Positions 8,894 to 16,648 of a DNA stretch of 27,427 nt are shown one piece after another. The notes below the pieces were generated by a model. The model was not told where the DNA came from. It saw only the letters and a list, made by a program, of their open reading frames with translations, and did not search any database. The stretch covers positions 36,875 to 64,301 of the forward strand of contig DBGA01000002.1 of the NCBI GenBank assembly GCA_002295325.1. Reading direction: 5' to 3'. This DNA comes from Ruminococcaceae bacterium UBA866 (GTDB lineage Bacteria; Bacillota; Clostridia; Oscillospirales; Ruminococcaceae). Both the position numbers and the translations under genes were made by a program. The first letter of the stretch is position 1. Every line of letters starts with the position of its first letter.

Positions 8894-10615
8894 TTATTCA
8901 TTATTCAATTTAAATTGAGACTCATAAAGTTCCTTGTAAAGACCGCCATGTGAGAGTAACTCCTCGTGCGAGCCCTGCTCAACAATGCCTTTTTCAGTTA
9001 AAACTACAATCGTATCAGCATTCTTGATTGTAGACAGTCTGTGCGCTACAATAAGAGACGTTTTACCTTTGCTTAGCTTATCCAGTGCATCTTGAATGAG
9101 CAGCTCTGTAGCGTTATCTAGCGCCGATGTGGCTTCATCAAGTATCAAGATAGGAGGATTCTTTAAAAATAGCCTTGCAATAGAAAGACGCTGCTTTTGA
9201 CCACCCGAAAGTTTAACGCCACGCTCACCGATGTTTGTGTCATACTTGTCTGGGAGTTCCATTACGAAGTCATGGATATTTGCAAGTTTTGAAGCCTCAA
9301 GAATTTCTTCTTCACTTGCATCAATATTTCCATAAGCGATATTGTCCCAAATTGTGCCTGAAAACAAAAATACATCCTGCTGAACAATTCCGATGTTTTG
9401 TCTTAGTGATTCGTAAGTGAAGTCTTGTATATTAATTCCATCAATGTTAATTTCACCTTCGGTAATATCGTAAAATCGAGGAATTAGATGGCACAGTGTG
9501 GTTTTACCGCCGCCACTAGGACCAACGAAAGCAACAGTTTTTCCTTGAGGTATATCCAAATTAATTTCAGATAGAATTTCTTTTCCCTGCCCATATGCAA
9601 AACTTACATTGTTAAATTTAATAGCACCGTTTACCGATTTAACATCAATTGAGTTAGGGCTTTGAGGCTCAGGTTCAGCTTCTAAAATTTCAACAAAGCG
9701 TTTAAACCCACTCATGCCGTTTTGATATTGTTCAATAAAACCAATAATCTTTTTAATAGGCGTTAAAAACAGATTTATGTATAGCAAATACTTCACAAAT
9801 TCTCCAAATGTGATATGACCGTAGTAGCAGAAAATTCCGCCACCAACCATGACAACAAGATTAAGAAAATCAGTCAAAAAGCCCATGCCGGAGTGAAACT
9901 CTGCCATAGTTTTATATGCGAATTCCCTTGACTTTTTAAAGGATGCATTGTTCCTCTCGAACTTGGTTTCCTCATGGGCAGAGTTTGTAAACGCTTTTGC
10001 AACACGAATACCTGAAATACTATTTTCCAAACTTGCATTAATTTTAGATACTTCCTCACGAGTTTTTTGAAATGCATCTCCCATTCTTAGACGGGTTTTT
10101 GAGGCATACAATACAAGAAACGGGATAAAAGCAAATATAATTAATGTGAGAGGAATGTTAATTGTGCAAAGGATAATAAAACTTCCCACAAGCATAATTG
10201 CTGAAATGAATAAGTCCTCAGCACCGTGATGGGCAAGCTCTGAAACTTCCATTAAATCGTTGATAATCCTTGACATAATAGAGCCTGTTTTATTTGAGTC
10301 AAAGAAAGAAAACGGGAGTTTTTGCATATGCTTAAAAATATCCCTACGCATATCAGACTGCATTCTAACACCAACACAATGCCCATAATAAATCATCATG
10401 TAGTTAAGCGCAGCTTTGAAAATAAATATCAAAAGTAGGGCAACGCTCCAAATTATCAAAAGCCTAATCTGCTTATTCGGAACATAGACATCAATGATAT
10501 TTCCTGCAATCATCGGAAAAAATAAATCACAAAGAGCTGCGATTAATGCACAAGCCATATCAAAAACAAACAGCTTCCAATGGGGTCTATAATAGCTAAT
10601 AAATCTTTTAATCAT
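8894..10615 (-). CDS. ABC exporter half-transporter (fused membrane and ATPase domains)
   Basis: A 573-residue type IV ABC exporter of the MsbA/MdlB/BmrA kind, expected to work as a homodimer because no second half-transporter is adjacent. The membrane domain (about 1-310) has hydrophobic stretches near 16-40, 52-76, 136-170 and 250-290 and the coupling-region sequence SGIRVAKAF. The nucleotide-binding domain has Walker A GPSGGGKT (365-372), Q-loop VQQDVFLF (411-418), signature LSGGQKQR (469-476), Walker B ILILDEATSALD and the H-loop AHRLST. A GAGGT site lies upstream of the ATG. The cargo (drug, lipid or peptide) cannot be told from the sequence; no peptidase domain or bacteriocin gene is nearby. 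Confidence 0.93.
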   Translation of the reverse strand: MIKRFISYYRPHWKLFVFDMACALIAALCDLFFPMIAGNIIDVYVPNKQIRLLIIWSVALLLIFIFKAALNYMMIYYGHCVGVRMQSDMRRDIFKHMQKLPFSFFDSNKTGSIMSRIINDLMEVSELAHHGAEDLFISAIMLVGSFIILCTINIPLTLIIFAFIPFLVLYASKTRLRMGDAFQKTREEVSKINASLENSISGIRVAKAFTNSAHEETKFERNNASFKKSREFAYKTMAEFHSGMGFLTDFLNLVVMVGGGIFCYYGHITFGEFVKYLLYINLFLTPIKKIIGFIEQYQNGMSGFKRFVEILEAEPEPQSPNSIDVKSVNGAIKFNNVSFAYGQGKEILSEINLDIPQGKTVAFVGPSGGGKTTLCHLIPRFYDITEGEINIDGINIQDFTYESLRQNIGIVQQDVFLFSGTIWDNIAYGNIDASEEEILEASKLANIHDFVMELPDKYDTNIGERGVKLSGGQKQRLSIARLFLKNPPILILDEATSALDNATELLIQDALDKLSKGKTSLIVAHRLSTIKNADTIVVLTEKGIVEQGSHEELLSHGGLYKELYESQFKLNNE

Positions 10616-10651
10616 TAAATACCTCTCATTTTTTTAAATAATATAAATATC

Positions 10652-10680
10652 ATATTAACATTATTCACACAGGTTTTCAA
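10652..10680 (-). promoter_or_regulatory. Promoter for the ABC exporter
   Basis: On the minus strand TTGAAA (10680-10675) is followed after 17 bases by TAATAT (10657-10652), with TG one base before it as an extended -10. It lies between the pot-operon terminator and the exporter ATG, so the exporter is a separate unit. Confidence 0.65.
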
Positions 10681-10683
10681 GTT

Positions 10684-10719
10684 AAAAAGCAGCAGTTCTT
10701 TATGAACTGCTGCTTTTTT
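10684..10719 (-). terminator. Terminator of the potABCD operon
   Basis: A perfect 15-bp stem (10684-10698 with 10704-10718) has a five-base loop. A-run and T-run flanks give it U-tracts in both directions. It lies 9 bases beyond the potD stop. Confidence 0.9.
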
Positions 10720-10727
10720 GGTTTTTA

Positions 10728-11897
10728 TTATTTGTTATTCTTTTTCTTTTTGTAAAGTAGGAACATCATAACTGCAACAGCTAAAATTGCAACACAGAGC
10801 ATTATAATGCCGCCGATGCCACTCTCACCAGCTGACAATACGTCGGTCCAACTGTCTTGCAGATATGTGCTTGTCTCATCATCTAAGTTTGTAAAAGTAT
10901 CACATTTTGCTAAAATCTCATCAGAAGGATAGGATATATGGCTGTTTTTCACTTCATCCTCTAGGATTTCCCTAACAGATGACATAGGTGTCGAATAGCC
11001 AATATATTCAATATTTGCCTTAGCAATATCATCTTCAAGCATAAAGTTGATAAACTTTTCTGCTACAGCTTTATTTTTTGAAGTTTTAAGCACTACCATT
11101 GAGTCAACAAATGTGTTTGAACCTTCTTTAGGAACAACAAAGTCAAGATCAGGATTATCGCTAATCATTGTAATGGCATCACCTGCATAATAAGGAGCCA
11201 AAGCAGCCTCGCCACTTGTCATCTTAGGAAATATCTCGTCCATTACATAGGCTTGAATAACAGATTTTTGCTCTTTCAAAAGTGCAGTAGCCTCATCAAG
11301 TTGTGCACGGTCCGTAGTGTTTTGTGAATAGCCAAGCTTTTTAAGTGCGATACCAAAGCTGTCACGTGGATTATTAAACATTAGAATTTGGTCTGTATAT
11401 TTTTGATCCCAAAGAATATTCCAGCTATCAACAACTTCATCAACTTTAGTCTTGTTGTAAATAATTCCAACAGTACCCCAAGTATAAGGAACAGAGTATT
11501 CGTTAGTAGGGTCAAACTCTAGGTTTTTAAATGTATCATCGATTTTTGAAAAGTTTGGAATGTTTGCATAATCAAGTTTTACAAGCATATCCTCTTTAAT
11601 CATTTTGCCAATCATATAGTCAGAGGGAATTAAAATGTCATAATCAGCTGAACCGCTTGCTATTTTAGCATACATTTCCTCATTGGTCGCATAGGTAGTA
11701 TACTCAACGTTGATATCAGGATTTCTTGACTCGAATTCTGTGATAACATCAAGCGATTCATCATCACCGTTAGAAATATATTCGCCCCAGTTGTAAACTC
11801 TAAGGACAGTTTTTTCATTAGCGGCTGTTACACTACTAAATGGTGTAGCTACGAACGTCATAACAAAAACTACAATAAATATAGCAAATTTTTTCAA
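10728..11897 (-). CDS. potD: Polyamine ABC transporter substrate-binding protein with C-terminal membrane anchor
   Basis: The extracellular binding component of a spermidine/putrescine-type importer. The 389 residues show an N-terminal signal peptide (MKKFAIFIVVFVMTF... to about residue 25) without a lipobox cysteine, the family start LRVYNWGEYIS, SGSADYDILIPSDYMIGKM, YSVPYTWGTVGIIYN and APYYAGDAITM. Unusually the protein ends with a hydrophobic helix (about 360-382) and a KKKKNNK tail, so it is probably held on the membrane by its C-terminus rather than as a lipoprotein. The start is a TTG that directly follows the potC stop; AGGAG within the potC end serves as ribosome site. It is the last gene of the operon. 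The ligand could be spermidine, putrescine or a related amine. Confidence 0.9.
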   Translation of the reverse strand: MKKFAIFIVVFVMTFVATPFSSVTAANEKTVLRVYNWGEYISNGDDESLDVITEFESRNPDINVEYTTYATNEEMYAKIASGSADYDILIPSDYMIGKMIKEDMLVKLDYANIPNFSKIDDTFKNLEFDPTNEYSVPYTWGTVGIIYNKTKVDEVVDSWNILWDQKYTDQILMFNNPRDSFGIALKKLGYSQNTTDRAQLDEATALLKEQKSVIQAYVMDEIFPKMTSGEAALAPYYAGDAITMISDNPDLDFVVPKEGSNTFVDSMVVLKTSKNKAVAEKFINFMLEDDIAKANIEYIGYSTPMSSVREILEDEVKNSHISYPSDEILAKCDTFTNLDDETSTYLQDSWTDVLSAGESGIGGIIMLCVAILAVAVMMFLLYKKKKNNK

Positions 11898-12695
11898 TTA
11901 TTTCATCTCCTTTAATTTCGCATGACGTGAGTTTTTCACGTTCATAAGCAGCAACAATACCAAAACTACCAAGAACATAATGGTTGAAAGAGCATTAATC
12001 TGTGGGTTAACTTTCATTCTTGTCATTGAGTAGATTGTAACTGGCAAAGTTTGAAACGAACTTCCACTTGTGAAGTATGTGATAACAAAATCGTCAAGCG
12101 AAAAGGTGAACGCCATTAAAAATCCAGATGTAATACCTGGCATGATTTCAGGAATAACAACCTTCATAAAGGCTTGAAATGGGCTACAGCCTAAGTCAAT
12201 TGCCGCCTCATAAAGGTGGATATCCATTTGTCTTAACTTTGGCAATACATTGAGTATAATATAGGGAAAACAGAATGTAATGTGCGCAATCAAAACAGTA
12301 ACAAATCCTAGTTGGATACCAAAGATATGACTTAAAAAAACAAAAAGCAACATCAGTGAAATACCGGTGATAATCTCGGGATTGATAACTGGCTGATAGG
12401 TAACATTCATTACCGCAGTTTTCATGCCTTTTTTCATATTGTTAATACCTACAGCGGCAATTGTGCCTATAATAGTAGCAATAGTAGATGCCAAAACAGC
12501 TATTAGCAATGTATTAAGCAGTGAATTTATGATAAGCTCGTTATGAAATAATTCTTTGTACCATTTGAAGGTGAAGCCTGTAAATGTCGCACGGTTTTTG
12601 GACTCATTAAAAGAAAACACAATAAGAACAACAATTGGCGCATAAAGGAAAAGAAAGCATAATCCAAGGTAAATGTTTTTAGAAAGCTTCTTCAT
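11898..12695 (-). CDS. potC: Polyamine ABC transporter permease PotC
   Basis: A 265-residue inner-membrane permease with about six hydrophobic segments. It begins with the typical YLGLCFLFLYAPIVVLIVFSFN and carries the EAA loop EAAIDLGCSPFQAFMKVVIPEI that docks on the ATPase, followed by PGITSGFLMAFTFSLDDFVITYF, characteristic of PotC. Its ATG overlaps the potB stop in ATGA, so translation is probably coupled. Confidence 0.93.
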   Translation of the reverse strand: MKKLSKNIYLGLCFLFLYAPIVVLIVFSFNESKNRATFTGFTFKWYKELFHNELIINSLLNTLLIAVLASTIATIIGTIAAVGINNMKKGMKTAVMNVTYQPVINPEIITGISLMLLFVFLSHIFGIQLGFVTVLIAHITFCFPYIILNVLPKLRQMDIHLYEAAIDLGCSPFQAFMKVVIPEIMPGITSGFLMAFTFSLDDFVITYFTSGSSFQTLPVTIYSMTRMKVNPQINALSTIMFLVVLVLLLLMNVKNSRHAKLKEMK

Positions 12696-13510
12696 ATAAG
12701 CATGCCCTCCATTTCATCATCGTCGAGGGAATTTATAACACCCATAATGACAAGCATAACTATCATTAATACAAGCGAAATAGCAGAACCTAAATATGGG
12801 TTATAGGTTCCACCCAAAAATTGAGATTCAATCAAATCTCCGATTAGCATATTTGAGCCGCCACCCAGCATTTTTGAAATGATAAAAGTTGAGATGGACG
12901 GAACGAATACCATTGTGATGCCCGAGATAATACCTGGCATACTAAGTGGCAACAGAATTTTAAATAGGGTATGAACCCAGTTAGCGCCAAGATCCTGTGC
13001 TGCCTCGAAGATAGATTTATCAATCTTTACCATTATTGAGTAAAGTGGTAGCACCATAAAAGGAAGGTAGTTGTAAACCATTCCAAGTACAACCGCACCC
13101 TGCGTGTTAATCATATGAAAAGGCCCTATTCCAATAAAGGAAAATAGTTTATTGATAATACCTTCATTTTCAAGCAACGTCATCCATCCATAGGTACGGA
13201 GCAGAAAGTTCATCCACATTGGTAACATAAGCAACATAATAAGATTTCTTTGGTTTATTTCCTTTGCCTTTGAGATGATAAATGCAAGGGGATAACCTAG
13301 CAAAAAGCAAATCAATGTTGCGGTTAATGCTAGATTGATGGTTTTCACAAAAATCTTAGAGTATTTACCTATTTTACTAATATTGTCAAAGGTAAAGCCA
13401 CCATCTTTTGTGGTAAAAGCAAAAATTACAATCAATATTAGAGGTACAACTACAAAGACAATACTCCATATAACATAGGGCAGGGCAGGGTATCTCTTAC
13501 TATTTAGCAC
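12692..13510 (-). CDS. potB: Polyamine ABC transporter permease PotB
   Basis: A 272-residue membrane permease, the partner of PotC. It has about six hydrophobic segments, the PotB-typical LPMWMNFLLRTYGWMTLLE, and the EAA loop FEAAQDLGANWVHTLFKILLPLSMPG. The start is GTG at 13510, sharing its last position with the potA stop (overlap TAGTG) and preceded by GGAGG inside the end of potA, so it is translationally coupled. Confidence 0.93.
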   Translation of the reverse strand: MLNSKRYPALPYVIWSIVFVVVPLILIVIFAFTTKDGGFTFDNISKIGKYSKIFVKTINLALTATLICFLLGYPLAFIISKAKEINQRNLIMLLMLPMWMNFLLRTYGWMTLLENEGIINKLFSFIGIGPFHMINTQGAVVLGMVYNYLPFMVLPLYSIMVKIDKSIFEAAQDLGANWVHTLFKILLPLSMPGIISGITMVFVPSISTFIISKMLGGGSNMLIGDLIESQFLGGTYNPYLGSAISLVLMIVMLVIMGVINSLDDDEMEGMLI

Positions 13511-14904
13511 TATCCCACCTCCTCATCAGAGGCAACGGTAGTAACAATTATTTTATCAAAATCAAATTTTATACCGATATTAGTTGCAACCTGTTCGTCA
13601 TTTTGGGAATGAAGCATAATCTCCGTATCTTGGGTGTAAACGATAAGTTCGTTATATGCACCTTTATAGATAAGTGACTCAAGGTAAACAATAATGTCAC
13701 CCCTATCCTCAGAAACAACGCTAATGTCATCAGGATTTATCGTCAATGAAACCTTTTGGTCAACCTCTAAGCCAAGAGCCTCTCTTGTGAAGCTAACCCC
13801 AAGAAATTCAATTGTGTCAGTGGCGATGACAACACCATCAATATGGTTACTTTCACCTTTGAACAGTTTATTCATAATGTGAATGTCATTTGGACCAAAA
13901 TCAAGACCGACTATGTCATCAACCTTTTTACCTTTTGTTGAATGAATCATCCAGTTAAGTCCGCTACATTCTACATTCATTTCATAGTGAACACCCTTGA
14001 AAACACAAGAGGTTACAACACCATTTAGCTTGCTTTTATCTGGTTCAACGACATTTATATCCTCAGGACGAATAACAATATCAATTGGTTGGTTAATCTT
14101 AAATCCCTTATCAACACAAACAAAGTCAATTCCACTAAAGTTTACAAGTAAATCATTTTTCATGACGCCGTCAAAAATATTACTTTCGCCGATAAAGTCA
14201 GCAACGAAAGCATTTTTAGGTTCGTTGTAAATGTCTTCTGGAGTACCAATTTGTTGGATTTCTCCACCCTTCATAACGACAATAGTGTCAGACATGGATA
14301 GGGCTTCCTCTTGGTCATGCGTTACATAGACAAAGGTAATTTCAAGCTGTTGTTGAATGCGTTTCAGCTCAATTTGCATATCTTTTCTAAGTTTAAGATC
14401 AAGCGCGCCAAGTGGCTCGTCCAACAGCAAAACCTTTGGATGGTTAACAAGAGCTCTTGCAATTGCAACACGTTGTTGTTGTCCACCTGAAAGCTTGGTT
14501 ACTTTGCGTTTGTCAAATCCTTTAAGATCAACAATTTCAAGCATTTTCTTAACTCTAGAGTTAATTTCAGATTGTGGGACTTTTGCAATTCTTAATCCAA
14601 AAGCAACATTTTCAAAAACGTTTAAGTGAGGGAAAAGTGCATACCGTTGAAAAACAGTATTTACCTTACGTTTGTGAGGTGGTAGGTCGTTAATTTTGGT
14701 ACCTTCAAAATAAACATCACCTTGATTTGGAGAAACAAACCCGCCGATAATTCTAAGCGTAGTTGTCTTTCCGCAACCTGACGGACCGAGTAGGGTAACA
14801 AACTCTTTATCTTTAATATAAAGACTTACGTTATCAAGCACACGATCATCATCATAGTCCAAGGTGATGTTTTTTAATTCAAGCAATTTATTATTTTCGC
14901 TCAT
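13510..14904 (-). CDS. potA: Polyamine ABC transporter ATP-binding protein with two TOBE-like regions
   Basis: The ATPase that powers PotBC. The catalytic domain shows Walker A GPSGCGKT (40-47), Q-loop [10 protein letters not shown] (85-94), signature LSGGQQQR (138-145), Walker [13 protein letters not shown] and [14 protein letters not shown]. At 464 residues it is longer than the usual 350-380. The extra length comes from what looks like a duplicated C-terminal regulatory part: [11 protein letters not shown] (276-286) with [13 protein letters not shown], and [11 protein letters not shown] (387-397) with [13 protein letters not shown], both followed by a HS.... and [12 protein letters not shown] strand. 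The start ATG has AAAGGGGG eight bases upstream. That ribosome site can be paired by the leader RNA, which suggests translational control. Confidence 0.94.
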   Translation of the reverse strand: MSENNKLLELKNITLDYDDDRVLDNVSLYIKDKEFVTLLGPSGCGKTTTLRIIGGFVSPNQGDVYFEGTKINDLPPHKRKVNTVFQRYALFPHLNVFENVAFGLRIAKVPQSEINSRVKKMLEIVDLKGFDKRKVTKLSGGQQQRVAIARALVNHPKVLLLDEPLGALDLKLRKDMQIELKRIQQQLEITFVYVTHDQEEALSMSDTIVVMKGGEIQQIGTPEDIYNEPKNAFVADFIGESNIFDGVMKNDLLVNFSGIDFVCVDKGFKINQPIDIVIRPEDINVVEPDKSKLNGVVTSCVFKGVHYEMNVECSGLNWMIHSTKGKKVDDIVGLDFGPNDIHIMNKLFKGESNHIDGVVIATDTIEFLGVSFTREALGLEVDQKVSLTINPDDISVVSEDRGDIIVYLESLIYKGAYNELIVYTQDTEIMLHSQNDEQVATNIGIKFDFDKIIVTTVASDEEVG

Positions 14905-15157
14905 TAATGTATCCCCCTTTGCGGATTAGCAGGGAATAACCCCTACTACAATACCTTTTGACATCACCGCCCGCAAAAGGCTTTTTCAGCCAGAATAAAT
15001 CTGACTACAGTGACGCATACGATATTATAACACTAGTTAGCACTGAATGATAATTTTCAGATGCCCCGCTTTGCGGCAGAATTGCGATTGCAATAACTAG
15101 ATTTCAACTAGATTTTTTATAAAAAAGCTAGTTTTAAAGACACAAAATAACATTACT
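14905..15157 (-). promoter_or_regulatory. Structured 5' leader of the pot operon, candidate cis-regulatory RNA
   Basis: From the distal promoter this is a leader of about 250 nt; from the proximal one about 110 nt. Stems seen on the minus-strand RNA are: A, 14988-15006 (7 bp, loop of 5); B, CCUUUUG/CAAAAGG (14980-14974 with 14960-14954); C, 14948-14941 with 14934-14927 (8 bp, one G-U). The same strand of stem B, extended to CCUUUUGCGG (14980-14971), can instead pair over 10 bases with CCGCAAAGGG (14924-14915), hiding the potA ribosome site GGGGG (14917-14913). This either/or arrangement is typical of riboswitch or leader-peptide control of translation. I do not recognise a known class. The distal part also contains a tandem 11-base repeat (15095-15116) and a stem at 15062-15078. 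Confidence 0.55.
15024..15032 (-). promoter_or_regulatory. Possible proximal pot promoter (extended -10)
   Basis: On the minus strand TGTTATAAT is a perfect extended -10 element, but only a weak TATCAT lies at the -35 distance. If used it would start transcripts near 15017, just before the folding part of the leader. Confidence 0.4.
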
Positions 15158-15186
15158 AATATAAAGGTTTTTTCATAAAATGTCAA
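15158..15186 (-). promoter_or_regulatory. Distal sigma-A promoter of potABCD
   Basis: On the minus strand a perfect TTGACA (15186-15181) and TATATT (15163-15158) are 17 bases apart. It is the best promoter in the 521-base gap before potA. Confidence 0.75.
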
Positions 15187-15332
15187 GCATTTTTTAAAAA
15201 ATAAACTTGAATTTTTCTCAATTTTCCCAAAGAAAACCAATGAATTTATGAATTAAATTAATTAAGTGTCAAATATGCTTTAAAATACTTGCAAATACTC
15301 TTAAATACTTGATAATCCTAAAACAAAACTGC
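15187..15332. other. A+T-rich gap with three phased AAATACT repeats
   Basis: No gene is visible between the pot promoter and the GNAT terminator. The one pattern is AAATACT repeated exactly three times at 15283-15289, 15293-15299 and 15303-15309, a 10-base period that puts each copy on the same face of the helix. It may be bent DNA or a repeated binding site, about 97 bases upstream of the pot -35. Confidence 0.4.
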
Positions 15333-15368
15333 AAAAATAAAAACGGAGCGAAATCATTCGCTCCGTTT
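15333..15368 (-). terminator. Terminator after the GNAT gene
   Basis: A 12-bp perfect stem AAACGGAGCGAA / TTCGCTCCGTTT (15341-15352 with 15357-15368) has an ATCA loop. On the minus strand it is followed by TTTTTATTTTT-like sequence. It closes the aconitase-to-GNAT unit. Confidence 0.85.
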
Positions 15369-15425
15369 GATACAAATTGAAATTTGGATGTGGTGAGGAC
15401 GAAGCAGTAAAAATTGTTGTTATAT

Positions 15426-15944
15426 TTATAATGTGGATTCATCTTTAATCATTGAGAATATCAAATCATCATATACAACATTATTATAACCTTTCACACA
15501 CATTCTAATGCACCCTTCGTATTTAAAACCTAATTTTTCTACTAATAATCTAGAAGCATTATTTTCTTTAAATACTCTTACCGATAACACATCAATTTTT
15601 CTATCTTCAAAAACATGCCTAATAACTTCGTTTAATGCCTCGAACATATACCCCTTTGACGCATAGTTTTCGTTAAGATAATATGAAATACACAAGGAGT
15701 TAACACCGTACCGCAATGAATCCTCGTCTAAATCAATTTTTCCTATTACTTTGCCGGTTTCTTTTAGTTCTAAACAAAATGAATTACTTGAGTCGACGTC
15801 TTTGCATACCTGAGCACTCATTTGTTCATATGTTAAAACCTTCATAGCATTATATTTTAATACAAATTCGCTATTACGCATTTCAAAGATATCATCAACG
15901 TCACTAATCTTTGCATTTCTAATAATTAACCTGTTGGTCTCCAT
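15426..15944 (-). CDS. GNAT family N-acetyltransferase (RimJ/RimL-like)
   Basis: A 172-residue cytoplasmic acetyltransferase. It begins METNRLIIRNAKISDVDDIFEMRN, as RimJ/RimL-type members do, and contains a CISYYLNENYASKGYMFEAL segment in the acetyl-CoA-binding region and NNASRLLVEKLGFKYEGCIR, the family's C-terminal signature. The canonical Q/RxxGxG/A loop is represented by ENYASKGY. The substrate is unknown (protein N-terminus, antibiotic or small amine). It begins 3 bases after the rex stop and so is probably translated from the same mRNA; GAGGAATAAAAT precedes the ATG. Confidence 0.87.
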   Translation of the reverse strand: METNRLIIRNAKISDVDDIFEMRNSEFVLKYNAMKVLTYEQMSAQVCKDVDSSNSFCLELKETGKVIGKIDLDEDSLRYGVNSLCISYYLNENYASKGYMFEALNEVIRHVFEDRKIDVLSVRVFKENNASRLLVEKLGFKYEGCIRMCVKGYNNVVYDDLIFSMIKDESTL

Positions 15945-15947
15945 ATT

Positions 15948-16592
15948 TTATTCCTCTTTTTGCAATTGGCTTATCTTATAGCTTAATGTCATCAAGCTGT
16001 CACTCATATGGACATTCTCAACAATGATACCAGGGTGTCTGTCAAGCAAATCATAGTGACTAAAGTTCCAAAAACCCTTTATTCCAAGAGGAATAAGTCT
16101 ATCACTAATAGACTTTGTAGCAGTTTTTGGAATACATAAAATCGCTACAAGAGGGGAATGAGTTTGACAGAAACTCTCTATGTTATTGGTATGCATTACT
16201 TCAATTTCCTTGATTTTTTGACCAACAAGTTCTTCGTTCTGATCAAAAATGCCTACAAGTTGAAATCCACGATTATCAAAATCCATGTGATTGGTGACTG
16301 CACGCCCTAGGTTACCAGCTCCAATTAAAATTGCATCAGTTTTATGGTCAAGGCCTAAAATTTTGCCAATTTCTTCATGAAGTTCTTCAATGTTGTATCC
16401 ATACCCTTGCTGTCCAAATCCTCCAAAACAGTTTAAGTCTTGCCTAATTTGTGATGCAGTCAAACTCATCTTGTCAGATAACTCACGAGAAGAAATGCGG
16501 ATGCAACCGCTGCTTATAAGCTCACCTAAAAATCTGTAGTATCGAGGTAAACGCCTGATAACTGCGGACGAAATAGCCTTAGAGTTGGCCAT
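15948..16592 (-). CDS. rex: Redox-sensing transcriptional repressor Rex
   Basis: A 214-residue DNA-binding repressor that releases its operators when NADH binds, so reading the NADH/NAD+ ratio. The N-terminal winged helix shows IRRLPRYYRFLGELI, ISSRELSDKMSLTASQIRQDL and the strongly conserved FGGFGQQGYGYN. The Rossmann domain begins with ILIGAGNLGRAV and continues with FQLVGIFDQNEELVGQKI. AAAGGAG lies before the ATG. It lies directly downstream of isocitrate dehydrogenase and aconitase. I could not find a convincing Rex operator in the window, so its own targets here are not shown. Confidence 0.95.
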   Translation of the reverse strand: MANSKAISSAVIRRLPRYYRFLGELISSGCIRISSRELSDKMSLTASQIRQDLNCFGGFGQQGYGYNIEELHEEIGKILGLDHKTDAILIGAGNLGRAVTNHMDFDNRGFQLVGIFDQNEELVGQKIKEIEVMHTNNIESFCQTHSPLVAILCIPKTATKSISDRLIPLGIKGFWNFSHYDLLDRHPGIIVENVHMSDSLMTLSYKISQLQKEE

Positions 16593-16613
16593 TTAGATAC
16601 ACTCCTTTTCCAT

Positions 16614-16642
16614 ATTATACTAATTTAAGTTATATACTAAAA
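16614..16642 (-). promoter_or_regulatory. Possible internal promoter for rex
   Basis: On the minus strand a perfect TATAAT (16619-16614) lies 17 bases after a poor TTTTAG (16642-16637). It would allow rex and the GNAT gene to be expressed apart from the metabolic genes. Confidence 0.3.
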
Positions 16643-16648
16643 CTGAAA

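Noticed and set aside
15033..15045. TTAGCACT near the pot leader as a CIRCE (HrcA) element
   Set aside because: Only a left half-site is present; the matching GAGTGCTAA half is absent at the required nine-base distance.
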